Of a stretch of DNA of 55,778 nt, positions 8,531 through 17,384 are shown one piece after another. The notes under the pieces were generated by a model, which worked only from the letters and a program-made list of their open reading frames with translations, was not told the DNA's origin and searched no databases. The stretch lies in NCBI RefSeq assembly GCF_002879535.1, contig NZ_PNOT02000040.1, forward strand, positions 1 through 55,778, read 5' to 3'. A program made the position numbers and the translations under genes. Position 1 is the stretch's first letter. Each line of letters begins with the position of its first letter. The stretch is from Mesorhizobium intechi (GTDB taxonomy: Bacteria; Pseudomonadota; Alphaproteobacteria; Rhizobiales; Rhizobiaceae).

Positions 8531-10390
8531 GTGGTACCTGGTATCGACATAGGAGAATGGGATCATCGGCTTGCATTTTTGTGGAGATGGTCAAACCTCA
8601 AATTCGTAGGATTCTATCTTGCACACCACGCGATGCAGAAGCGCACCACATGGACGACCCACTGGCACGACCTTCGCGATCTAGGCTGGACCCTCGTGCC
8701 GTTCTGGGTACCCTTCACCGGCAAGGGTATCTCAAAAATGAAAACGACCGACGGGACAGTCCACGGGCGCTTCGCTGTCGACCGGGCGCATGAGGCTGGC
8801 TTGCAGGCAGGCGCTGCTATCTATCTGGATTCAGAAGCCGCAGTCCTTGGGGGCAGCGATGACCATGCGTACGCCGCATACATGATCAATTGGATGCAGG
8901 CGGTCCGCCAGGCTGGTTTTTCAACTGGCATTTACTGCAGTCGACTGGATACGCAGCGCATCCTCACTGGTCAGGATTTCAGGCCATTGCGACCGAACGT
9001 CTGGCCCTTCGCGATCCCGATCCATACCAGAGCTCTCTGGAATGACGCCACGTATTGTCTGACGCCCGCAACGCCGCGGCAATGGATTGTCCAGACCAAA
9101 GACAGCGCCTGGGTCGACAACGTCGACGCAGTCGGATGCCAGTATGACTGGTTTCGCAAAGATCGCGATCGCCAAAGCATTACCTGGCCTGCCGCGGGCG
9201 GAGACCAGGGTGGATCGACTGATGCAGATTTTGATTCTGCCAGAATAAGTGACCCTACTCATCCTCTCGCAAGTGTTGCTTTCGCGATCGCCGGCGATCA
9301 GGGTCAACCGGATTTGGCCCACGTTTTCTCGGTCTCGGCGCTCGAACTGGATCACTTCGACCGGACTCCGTCGGGCGGCCTTTCCCCCGTGGAGCGTTTC
9401 GCCCATTCGCCAGCGGATATCGGTCCTGATCCTGCAGCATCATCTAGCGGATTCGACACCGGCTGGATGGCTTCGGTCTCTCGCCGTCCCGGGTTCTTCG
9501 ACGGATTCGTAACCGGCCAGGACGGCTTCATCCGTCAGTTCTGGCTAAACCCTGACGAACGTTTCCCGACTCATGCATCTTGCCTCAATCCAGCCATGCC
9601 GACCCGCAAAGGCACCCCCATAGTCGCGATCTCGCGCAGACTTGATCAGCTGGACCTGTTCTATGTTGACCAGCAGCACCTTCTTACCACCCGATGGTGG
9701 AATCCTGGGGAGAGCGACTGGACCCGGAACGTGTCCCGGCTGGACGGACCGCCAGTAAGCGGCGGAAGCAACCTGGTGGCGCTCCCCTCACAACACGACG
9801 CCATGACAGTCGACAGGATGGATGTGTTCTATGTGAGCTGCGAGATCGCGGCATCCGAAGATGATGCTTCCTGGAGCGTCGCACATGCTTTTCGATCTGC
9901 GGGCGACGGCTGGCGAGTTTCTTCCGTTCCGAATACGTCGGGCGCCGCAGGCGGAAGTGGCGTCGCCGCTGTCAGGGCCTCAACGGGCGCGATCCACATG
10001 ATCGCTCAGAGACGCGATCGAAGTGAGTTAATGCACCTGATCCTGGAGGACGGTCAGGAAATTTGGCAAACAAGCACTACGATGCCAAAGCGATTGCCTT
10101 CGACATTGGGCCGGCCAGACTGGTGGATGTGCCTTTACCTTATTGCGATTGCAGACGCCCTTTTACTATTCGGGATTACTCGCAATGGAGCACTCGCATG
10201 GTCCACTCTCGGTTCGGCAGGCTGGTCGGAAATCAACTCAATACAAGGGCCATTCTCGAGCGGTCGCCCGGTAGCGTATGCAAGACGTGGCGCGACCAAC
10301 GTCGATATCGTGGGTGTGACCAACGACGGCGTGCCCCTAACTCGAACCTTGCAAATAGGTCCGGACAGTTTGAACAGCGCCACACCCTAG
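8531..10390 (+). CDS. DUF1906 (GH25-like TIM-barrel) domain fused to a lectin-like beta-propeller
   Basis: GTG start at 8531 behind GGGGAGG (8518-8524). Residues 1-215 match the DUF1906 layout: MVPGIDIGEW at the start, FVGFYLAHHA, LVPFWVPF, GAAIYLDSEA with the acidic pair expected in the barrel, GIYCSR, and WIVQ...VDAVGCQYDWF at the end. The family is related to glycoside hydrolase 25 lysozymes and is found in proteins acting on peptidoglycan or cell-surface glycans. Residues 230-619 are repeated Trp/Asp-rich beta blades (DLFYVDQQHLLTTRWW, DVFYVS) like fucose-binding or PLL-type lectin propellers. There is no signal peptide. The fusion suggests glycan binding plus hydrolysis. Confidence 0.75.
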   Translation: MVPGIDIGEWDHRLAFLWRWSNLKFVGFYLAHHAMQKRTTWTTHWHDLRDLGWTLVPFWVPFTGKGISKMKTTDGTVHGRFAVDRAHEAGLQAGAAIYLDSEAAVLGGSDDHAYAAYMINWMQAVRQAGFSTGIYCSRLDTQRILTGQDFRPLRPNVWPFAIPIHTRALWNDATYCLTPATPRQWIVQTKDSAWVDNVDAVGCQYDWFRKDRDRQSITWPAAGGDQGGSTDADFDSARISDPTHPLASVAFAIAGDQGQPDLAHVFSVSALELDHFDRTPSGGLSPVERFAHSPADIGPDPAASSSGFDTGWMASVSRRPGFFDGFVTGQDGFIRQFWLNPDERFPTHASCLNPAMPTRKGTPIVAISRRLDQLDLFYVDQQHLLTTRWWNPGESDWTRNVSRLDGPPVSGGSNLVALPSQHDAMTVDRMDVFYVSCEIAASEDDASWSVAHAFRSAGDGWRVSSVPNTSGAAGGSGVAAVRASTGAIHMIAQRRDRSELMHLILEDGQEIWQTSTTMPKRLPSTLGRPDWWMCLYLIAIADALLLFGITRNGALAWSTLGSAGWSEINSIQGPFSSGRPVAYARRGATNVDIVGVTNDGVPLTRTLQIGPDSLNSATP

Positions 10391-10396
10391 CAGAGG

Positions 10397-10685
10397 TCAA
10401 TTCGCTTTGAAGCAGCCGTACTGCTCCTTGCTTCCATACTCATACGCGAGGTCGCCGAGCAGCGCGATGGCCACCGAGAGTTTCTCCGCGCGCGGCCGCG
10501 ATCCGGTCCACCGCAAGTTTCGCAGTCTCCTTGACTTCCGCTGCTTCGTTCGTGCCGCAATACATAATGTCGCCGACCGCAATCAGCACCCCGATATCGG
10601 CGTTCGGCTCAGCGAACACCACGCTTGCGGCAAGCGTGAGAATTCCGAAACCGGTCAATACTGCCAAGATAGCCCATCGTAACAT
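10397..10685 (-). pseudogene. Frameshifted and truncated metallophosphoesterase fragment
   Basis: Reading from ATG 10685 (GAGGTGGC upstream) gives a signal peptide and then DIGVLIAVGDIMYCGTNEA, the first metal-binding block (GDI) of exported calcineurin-like phosphoesterases. Around 10475-10490, in a GCGGCCGCGCGCGG run, the meaningful frame changes, and the new frame continues ALLGDLAYEYGSKEQYGCF, the second block (GD...Y), before a stop at 10397-10399. Normal members continue for some 200 more residues with GN(H/D) and GH blocks, all absent here. It therefore has one frameshift and a 3' truncation and cannot make an active enzyme. It follows the amidase on the same strand, 18 bases away. Confidence 0.65.
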
Positions 10686-10703
10686 CGTGCCACCTCTACC
10701 ACG

Positions 10704-11420
10704 TCATTCCCACACCTTGTTCCAGTTGAAGCCCTGATTTGGATCCCAGCCCCATCGTTGCATCGGGTTTACGTCCTCGTGGCCAACGACCGTACCCTTC
10801 TTCATGGGAATGCTATTACGGTCACAAATGTCGGCCACCAAGCGGCGCAGCGAGTTGTACATGGCCCCGCTGTACTTCGACTCGCTGGCGTTCTTCGACC
10901 CCACCGAAAGGATCTCGATGCCTACTGAATAGGCGTTGGGCCGCTTGCTCATCTCATAATTCACCGGACCGGCAGCGGAGCCCCAGCGGGCATTGAAATA
11001 ATCGTAGTCAGGCCAGTCCGAAGAATCCGAGCGGCGCACGAAATCCGCGCCGTCCTTGCCGTCGACGGAGTGAAGATGCGCGTCGAGGAACACGCTCCCC
11101 GCAGGATAGGCGTACCAGTCAAAGCAATAGAGATAGCGCCGCCAGTGCGAGGGGCTGGCGTTGTAGAGCGCTTGCACGCCCGTTTTGATGCCCGCGTGCC
11201 AAGCTTGATTCTCCTCTTCGACGAACTGGTAGATCACGCCATTCTGGTCGACAAGATAATGCGGGCTCACTTCATTGAGAAACGTCTTCTTTGCTTTCGC
11301 GAAAGAACTCGTGCCGGTAATATGACAGACCACATGAGTTGGCTTCGGAACTGGTCGCCCCGTCGTCATTTTGGTCGAGGCGAAGCGGTTCTCGGTCTTC
11401 ACCATGGGGTTCCAAGTCAT
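10704..11420 (-). CDS. N-acetylmuramoyl-L-alanine amidase (Amidase_2 type)
   Basis: A 238-residue protein from ATG 11420 (GGAGG just upstream; an in-frame ATG at 11444 would add 8 residues). It has the zinc amidase features of the Amidase_2/PGRP fold: THVVCHITGTSS (first zinc His), a QFVEEENQAWHAG loop, NAYSVGIEI strand, and VVGHEDVNPMQRWGWDPN near the C-terminus (second His, then Asp). It should cut the MurNAc-L-Ala bond in peptidoglycan. There is no signal peptide, so export would need a non-Sec route, lysis, or action inside another structure. The insert around FDWYAYPAGSVFLDAHLHS is longer than in small phage amidases. Confidence 0.85.
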   Translation of the reverse strand: MTWNPMVKTENRFASTKMTTGRPVPKPTHVVCHITGTSSFAKAKKTFLNEVSPHYLVDQNGVIYQFVEEENQAWHAGIKTGVQALYNASPSHWRRYLYCFDWYAYPAGSVFLDAHLHSVDGKDGADFVRRSDSSDWPDYDYFNARWGSAAGPVNYEMSKRPNAYSVGIEILSVGSKNASESKYSGAMYNSLRRLVADICDRNSIPMKKGTVVGHEDVNPMQRWGWDPNQGFNWNKVWE

Positions 11421-11521
11421 CCGGCCTCCGATTCCACTCGGCATTCAACCGTGCGGCGTTGTCTATGAATAGTGTAAGATCAAGGATACTGTAGAGGATT
11501 AGCAGACTTTGGGGAAGCGCA

Positions 11522-12481
11522 ATGCCAGTTACTCGCACGATAGAAAAGCCAGTCCGTAGTGCCGCAGCTCCTACTGTACCGCCGCGGGCCGTGCCTGCCG
11601 ACATCCACGTCCGGCGTCGGGGCGTCTACGGGCCAAATGAAATTCGTTTTGGCACCGTCAGTGGTCCAGGCCTTTACAACTACGGACAAACTACGATTGC
11701 GCAGTTATTTGTTGAAGACCCCGACGCCTTTCCTGACATCTCGCCCTCTCTGCAACGCGTCATCCAGTCCGTCTCTGATAACGAGGGAAAGATGGAGGCC
11801 ATCAACACGTATGACAATTCATTCCTCTCCGTTGGTGTTTTTCAATGGACAGCTGGCGCGACCACCGGCGCCGGTGAAATTGCCGGCCTTCTGGCGGTGG
11901 TGGATAGTTACTCTCCGGGCGCTTTCAACGAGTACTTTGGTTCCGAAGGACTAGGGTACGAACTGAACGCCCATGGTCCAAACGACCTCGTCTATGGGTA
12001 TCTTTCGTTGAACGGTAACCGTCTCAACAACACAGACAAAAAGCGAGTACTACGCGAGCACATCTGGGCGTACCGGTTTTGGCGGGCCTCGCACGATCAG
12101 GAGGTGCGGCGGGCCGAAATTCGGTTGGCGGTGTCACGGGTTAATACGTTCTATCCGAAACCCGTCAGCGCTCGTAGTCGGTTCACGATGGCTGATTACA
12201 TCTCGTCTGAATACGGCGTGGCATTGGTCCTCGACGAGCATGTGAATCGTCCCGGACATGTGCCGGGTACCCTGATGCAGGGCGTAAGGGATTTCGTTGC
12301 AAGCACCGGGAAGCGAGATCCCGCAAGCTGGAATTCTCGAGACGAGGCGGCCGTCCTGCGGGCATACATCGATCGACGCGCCCGTACAAACATGACAGAC
12401 TCCACACGCAGGGCGGACCGCGTCAAGGCCTATGTTACAGCCGGCGCGCTTTCCGCCGATCGGCACAGCTTCGTTCCTTAG
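11522..12481 (+). CDS. Hypothetical protein, possible lysozyme-like peptidoglycan/chitin hydrolase
   Basis: A 319-residue protein, divergent from the amidase. The N-terminal 40 residues are Pro/Arg/Ala-rich and likely flexible. A central block, SVSDNEGKMEAINTYD then LSVGVFQWT, resembles the catalytic-Glu plus (S/G)xGxxQW arrangement of lysozyme-superfamily domains, and GLLAVVDSYSPGAFNEYFG follows as a helical lobe. The rest is helical. There is no signal peptide or membrane helix. I do not recognise a named family; the muramidase/chitosanase idea is inference from that motif and from the neighbouring amidase. A GGGGAAG site lies just before the ATG. Confidence 0.6.
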   Translation: MPVTRTIEKPVRSAAAPTVPPRAVPADIHVRRRGVYGPNEIRFGTVSGPGLYNYGQTTIAQLFVEDPDAFPDISPSLQRVIQSVSDNEGKMEAINTYDNSFLSVGVFQWTAGATTGAGEIAGLLAVVDSYSPGAFNEYFGSEGLGYELNAHGPNDLVYGYLSLNGNRLNNTDKKRVLREHIWAYRFWRASHDQEVRRAEIRLAVSRVNTFYPKPVSARSRFTMADYISSEYGVALVLDEHVNRPGHVPGTLMQGVRDFVASTGKRDPASWNSRDEAAVLRAYIDRRARTNMTDSTRRADRVKAYVTAGALSADRHSFVP

Positions 12482-12686
12482 CTAGTCCCGCATAAAATCG
12501 TTCTGTCCGCAGTCGGCCCAACGGAGCCGCAGTTCCATCCTTAAGAGCTATTCTATATGCGACATCAAAGGTGACGATGCCGGCCATCGTGATCGCGACA
12601 ACAAATTTCAGCTGAGTTACAAGCGTTGCGGGCGGATCGATGGTCCCGCAGAAATCGCGGTTTCCGACACATCGACCCTCAGACTG

Positions 12687-12845
12687 GTGGCCACTGCACT
12701 AGCCTTCCCGTTCGTTCACAACCGGAATGCCTGGACGTCGGTCGTCACAACCGGTCTGACGTTCTCAGCAATTGTTTTTGTCTTGATGATTTTCACCGCA
12801 TCGATTGGCCGATCGATGACCGCCGCGCCTGAAGTAGCGGGGTGA
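12687..12845 (+). other. Candidate small membrane ORF with no canonical upstream start
   Basis: From GTG 12687 the frame encodes 52 residues with a strong hydrophobic helix (LTFSAIVFVLMIFTASIG). The same frame is open from a TAG at 12483 and reads like protein (RDRDNKFQLSYKRCGRID, then SDTSTLRLVATALAFPF), but there is no ATG, GTG or TTG before 12687, and no ribosome binding site at 12687. Either the gene uses a rare start, or it is the tail of a membrane protein that lost its 5' end. The remainder of 12482-12686 shows nothing else. Confidence 0.3.
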
Positions 12846-13144
12846 GCCAAGTGATTAGCACCTCGTGCGCCGAAACCGACGTGAAGACCGTCAAAAATCT
12901 ACGCTGCTGATTTTAAAGAGAAAATCGTCGCAAAATAATTTTTGAGGTTTCGCCAACTATCGAGATCAATCGGGCATTTGGTAGCGGAAGATACCGCCAC
13001 GCCCAATTCGGTCTCTCCAGAAAGGTACCGTCACGACATCGCAAGATAACGACACTACCCAGTCCTTGCCACCATACAATCGCGCGCCGGTGGTGAGGCA
13101 GCAAGCTAGCCTGGTCCAACTATTTTCTGGCCACGAGCGTCGCT
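12846..13144. other. Intergenic, AT-richer, no supported gene
   Basis: This stretch marks the edge between the exported-protein block and the defence island. It is AT-richer than its surroundings (TTTTAAAGAGAAAATCG near 12910). Two minus-strand frames (for example 12913-13119 with a TTG start) look partly protein-like but lack a ribosome binding site and resemble no family I know. Confidence 0.4.
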
Positions 13145-13801
13145 TCAGCATTTTCCGGCAGTGAGATTGAAGACCACCACATCGATCAGAGCCCGTCGCG
13201 CCTCGGGAATGGCGGCTTTCAGCATGTCCTGCATCTCTTGTGAACTTGCAGGCGCCGGAAGCCCATTGGGCCTGGCCTTTAGCCGCCGACCGCTCGCCGA
13301 AGGCACATCGCCGAACCATAAGACGCAGTAGATGCCGCGGTGTTCTGAACGCCAGTCGATGAGATATTGGACATCAAGCTGCCCTGTCGCAGCGTCCCAG
13401 ACATGCGGGTGCCACTGGCCCTTGACCTCGATGGGCAATTGCATCGCCCCGCGCGCGAAGGCGAGATCGGCCCGCTTGGTCTGGGGCATGTCCGCCTCCG
13501 TGATCCGTTGGATGTCGTAGCGAGCAAGTTCAGGTCCGATCATCGCCGCCAGCCGGTCTCGGCAGCGGTTCTCGTCGCGTGGAATACCTTGATCGGTCCA
13601 GAATTCGACAACCGAATCAAGGTCTTCACAGATCAGCTTGCGCCGCGCGACGTCCATCTCTTCGAGCACCAGTGCCTTCAGGTCCTCAATATTGCCTGGC
13701 GGTCCGTCGTCGAGCAGTGCCGCAAGATTGCTCGGAGCAAGCGCTGAAAAATCCTCTTCCGCCCGTTTCTGCCGCTGCTCAGCCGTCATGTGCCGGATCA
13801 A
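13145..13801 (-). pseudogene. C-terminal PD-(D/E)xK nuclease part of the broken NACHT/STAND gene
   Basis: A 218-residue open frame from an internal ATG at 13801. Its text flows in from upstream: reading past the ATG gives LVAGPNDSYAALIRHMTAE, so it is the 3' part of the gene that starts at 17190, now in another frame. It holds a restriction-endonuclease-like core: KRADLAFARG (Asp of the nuclease), LPIEVKGQWHPHVWDA (E-x-K), then QLDVQYLIDW and GIYCVLWFG as following strands. DNA cleavage would be the effector output of the NTPase. A one-base shift in the GCGCCGCC run at about 13835-13845 separates it from the middle piece. No ribosome binding site precedes 13801, so independent translation is doubtful. 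Confidence 0.7.
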
Positions 13802-13814
13802 CGCGGCATAGCTG

Positions 13815-15548
13815 TCATTGGGTCCGGCGACGAGGCGGCGCCATGGCCTCGCTTGCGCCGACAGTCGTGTCGCCGGCGATCAGGCCGACCAGCGAGCGAA
13901 GAAAGTCGCTTGCGTCATGATCGTTCGTGTCGCCCCAACTAGCGCCATCCAGCACTGCATATGGCCATTGCTCACGAAACTCGGCAATGATCCATTCCGC
14001 CTGCGCGACCGTAAGCGGCAACATGGCGCCACGCGGCTCGAACTGGAGCCGGTTGCGGAGGAACCAGATGAATTCGGGATGATCCGCACCGATTGTGCCG
14101 AGAAGGGGCCGCACGACTTCAAAGCGCACCAGCACATCGATCGCCAGCCACGACAGCATATGTTCGAAATTGCGAAACACAGTCGTGGCGCGCGCTGCTG
14201 CGATGTCGCGTAGCGCAGCCAGCGCGCCGGCATGGGTCAGGCAATCGACCAGCGCTACCTCGACCGTCTCCGGGGCATCAGGAAATGCTGTCAGCCAGTC
14301 AGCGCCAAGCGTAGCCCCGGTCGCCTGCCAGGCCGGTTCGTGGGCGAGCTTGTAGAGCCCGCTGACATGTTCGTTGCCGGCCGCCAACGCCGGTTCCATC
14401 CATAGGCGTGCGAACGCACGCCTCTGCTCGGCGGTCTGGAGGACGTCCGACTCGAGAGCGGCGAGCAACGCCTCCTGCTCCTTTTCGATACTCCAGCCAT
14501 GATCGTCGTAGCTGAGCAGCAGCGCGGCCTGCTTGAGGGAATCTGGAAGGTCGGCCAAGCCCTTCCCAGAGCGCAGCCGCTCATAGAGGCCCGCCATGAT
14601 CGGGAAACTGTAGTTGTAGAAGGTTTTGTGTGCAAAACCGTCGGCGATTTCACCGGCGCTGGGTAGATCGGCGCGGTGCAGGGCCGCCTCGAATCCTACC
14701 AGTGCATCGTCGCGCAGCGCCGGTCCGATCCAGCCGGCCAAACGTTCAACCGGCGGCAGATCGCTCGGCAAATCGTGGAATCTGCCGAGGTAGGCTTCCG
14801 CGGGCCCGACGATTGCCGTCAGTTCGCCCGAGCGCAGGTCGTCGCGGGCCTTCTCCAACTTGACGCGCACGGTTTGGAACGCCGCTTTTTGATCGCGCGC
14901 CCACTTGGTTTCCTGCTTTTCATAACGCACCTTCCAGGCTGGCTTCGCGGGGTTTGCCAGTTTGCGCAAGAACTTCGCGAGCTGTCCGTCGCCGCGCCGG
15001 AACACTTCCGCAGCGGCCCGTACATCAGCATCCAGCCCATTTGGCCCCCAGCCGATCTGCACCAAATCCTTCCAGTCCTGGCGCAGCCCGGCGTCTTTGT
15101 TGTCGCCTTGTGCGAGACGACCGAGCGCGCTGGCAATGTCTGCGGGCCGCGCCGTGAGCCCGACCAACCGGCGTTGCAGCTGGAGTTCCGTGGCCCACAG
15201 GCTGCCCTTGCGACGCTCGGTTGCCAGCACATGTTTCTGGACCGCGCGACGCAACGCATCATGCGCCGCCAGCCGACCGGCGAGGTTTTGCTGCGCCTCA
15301 CGATGATGGCGATGGGACCGCTCGATGATCTTCAGCCAGCGCCAGAGCGCGGGTGCACGGTCTGGCCCGACAACGCCTGAATCGATCACCCGGACGATCA
15401 GCTCGGCCACGATGTCGGCGACTTCGCCGGTCTTCTCCCAATCGCGGTCGCTCAAGAGCTCCGCATAATCGGCGATCCAGTCGCGCCGTGACAATGGCGT
15501 TGAACAGGCGATGAAAAGAGCGCATCGTGTGAACGCGCCGTCGCTCAC
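13815..15548 (-). pseudogene. Middle (helical sensor) part of the broken NACHT/STAND gene
   Basis: A 577-residue open frame rich in helices and Trp/Leu pairs (WRWLKIIERSHRHH, YELL-type repeats, SYDDHGWSIEKEQEALLAAL, LEMLSW-like FEHMLSWLAIDVLVRF), which looks like the superhelical sensor region of STAND proteins. It lacks its own ribosome binding site. The frame differs from the NTPase part (15549-17190) because of a shift somewhere near 15490-15548, and from the nuclease part because of a shift near 13840. It ends in PPRRRTQ and a stop made by the second shift. Without the shifts the whole would be a single protein of about 1,340 residues. Confidence 0.6.
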
Positions 15549-17190
15549 GGCGTGGCAGCGGGCAGCTAGTCACACCCATTTCGGCGAACAGGGTCGCGAC
15601 CAGCACGCCGTCTGGTACATCGGCATCGATGGCTTGGATAAGCTTGCGTGCCAAGCGCGGTGACTCGCCGCCCTGTTTGGCCAAGGACACGACAGCCGCT
15701 TGCCACTAGGCGCGGTTGCGATATGGCATCAGGGCGTCGGCCGCGTCGTCGCGCTCGCCATAGAAACGCTCCGGCGACAGGACGATCGTTTCGAGCGTGT
15801 CGGCCAGCTCGCCGGCAAGGGGCGTGCCCTCCAACCCTTCGATCAGGATCGAGCGCAAGTGCACGCTGCTCGTTGACGAGGCGATGATCGCTTCGATTTT
15901 GGGCTTAAGCGCCGCAATCATCAGACCCGTCGCCGTCTCGATGTCCCAATCGGCCGAACGGAAAAAGGGATCGTCGTCAGCGAGGACGCGCAGCGCCTCG
16001 AAAAGACAGTCCGCAAGATGAGGGGTCAGCGCGACCGCCTCGCCATAGCGCAGCACGCCATAAGGGTCTTCGGCGATAACCCGCTCGGCCATCGCCTGAC
16101 TGTGGTAAGCGAGCCAGGCGTGAAGGCCGCGCAGGCTCGCTGGTACGCCGCCGCTGCCGTGCAATTGCGCCAGAACACGCCGCTGCGTCCGCGGGGTGGT
16201 GGCCTGTCGCGCTACCCAGCGCGCGCCGAGATATTCGGCAATGACGCGGTGGATCGGTTTGGCGCGCGAGGGACCGACGCTGTGGAGCAGCTTGCTGGAG
16301 AAGATCGCCCGCGCGGCATTTGCGCCCGGCAGCTTCTCCAGATCGGCAAGTCGTAGATCACCTTGCTGGACTTGCGCCGCGCCGGCTGCGCTGGCGGCCT
16401 CAGCCCCCGAAAACAAAAGTCCAGCAGCGAGCGCTCCGGCGGCATCGAGCGCTTCATCCTGCGTAAGTTGGGCCAACCCCATATCCTGCCGATCGGGATC
16501 GTGCTCAGGCCAGACCAATGTACAGACGCGCTCGAACAAGGCGGCGCGCGTACCGGGCAATTGTGTATCGGCTTCTGCCACCCGTCCCATAAGTCCGAGC
16601 GTCAAGGGATTTCGGTAGAGCTCTTCCAACCTGTGCGCCGCGAGATGGTCGAGCACATGATCGGCATCCACACTTGAGTACCGCACGGCGAGATAGGCGC
16701 GCGCTTCTGTCCGATTGAAGGGCTCGAGCGTCAGGATGGCGGGTTCGGCGCCGTAGAGATGGCGAAGGTTCGTCACACTACGCGCCTGCCACTCGCGCGA
16801 GCGACACGAGAGGATGAACGGCGGCGAGCCGGCCTCCTCGAGCTGGGCGAGAATTGCATCGACTGCGTCGCCTTCGCGCTGCGACATCGCCTCGTCAAGG
16901 CCGTCGATCAACACCGGCTTGCCCGCTGCCACCAGCTTTGCCGGGTTCTTGCTGTTAATGAACCGGATCGCGGTGACCGGTTCGGCGCCCAGCCGCCGCC
17001 CCAGTTCACCCAGCAGCTCGCTTTTGCCCATGCCGGGCTCGCCAAGGACGACCCTGTTGCCGGCAAGCGTGAGGAGCCCCATCTCATCGACGCGGCTGTT
17101 GCCAATCGTGGCATCGACGAGCGTCAGCCGACGCGGGAAGTAAAGCTCGGCGGCATCGTCTTGTTGGGCCGGAGAAGGGCCGCTTGTCAT
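15549..17190 (-). pseudogene. N-terminal STAND/NACHT-type NTPase part of a broken gene
   Basis: ATG 17190 opens a 494-codon frame to a TAG at 15706-15708. It has Walker A VVLGEPGMGKSELL (about 48-61), Walker B PVLIDGLDEA (about 93-102), a sensor FILSCRSREW (about 126-135) and an LEPFNRTEAR segment, all typical of NACHT-like STAND ATPases. After the TAG the same frame continues without a break (WQAAVVSLAKQGGESPRLAR to about 15549), so the TAG is a nonsense change inside a longer gene. STAND ATPases with a C-terminal nuclease are known as Avs-type phage sensors that oligomerise on a viral protein. This copy has at least three lesions. It is divergent from the nuclease gene at 17385. Confidence 0.7.
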
Positions 17191-17384
17191 TTCAGGTGTG
17201 TCCTGCGGAGAGTATCAGCTTTCAAGGCTACCGTGAGTCGCCCGATTCAGTGACGCATAGCATCCGGGCCTTGTCGACGCTTTCGTCGATTGATGGCTCG
17301 TTCGGCCTTCGGTCTGGGACAAGGCATACAGGTGACATTCGTGGTATCGACGATCTCCAAGTTTGTCTGCGATGGAGGGGGTGG

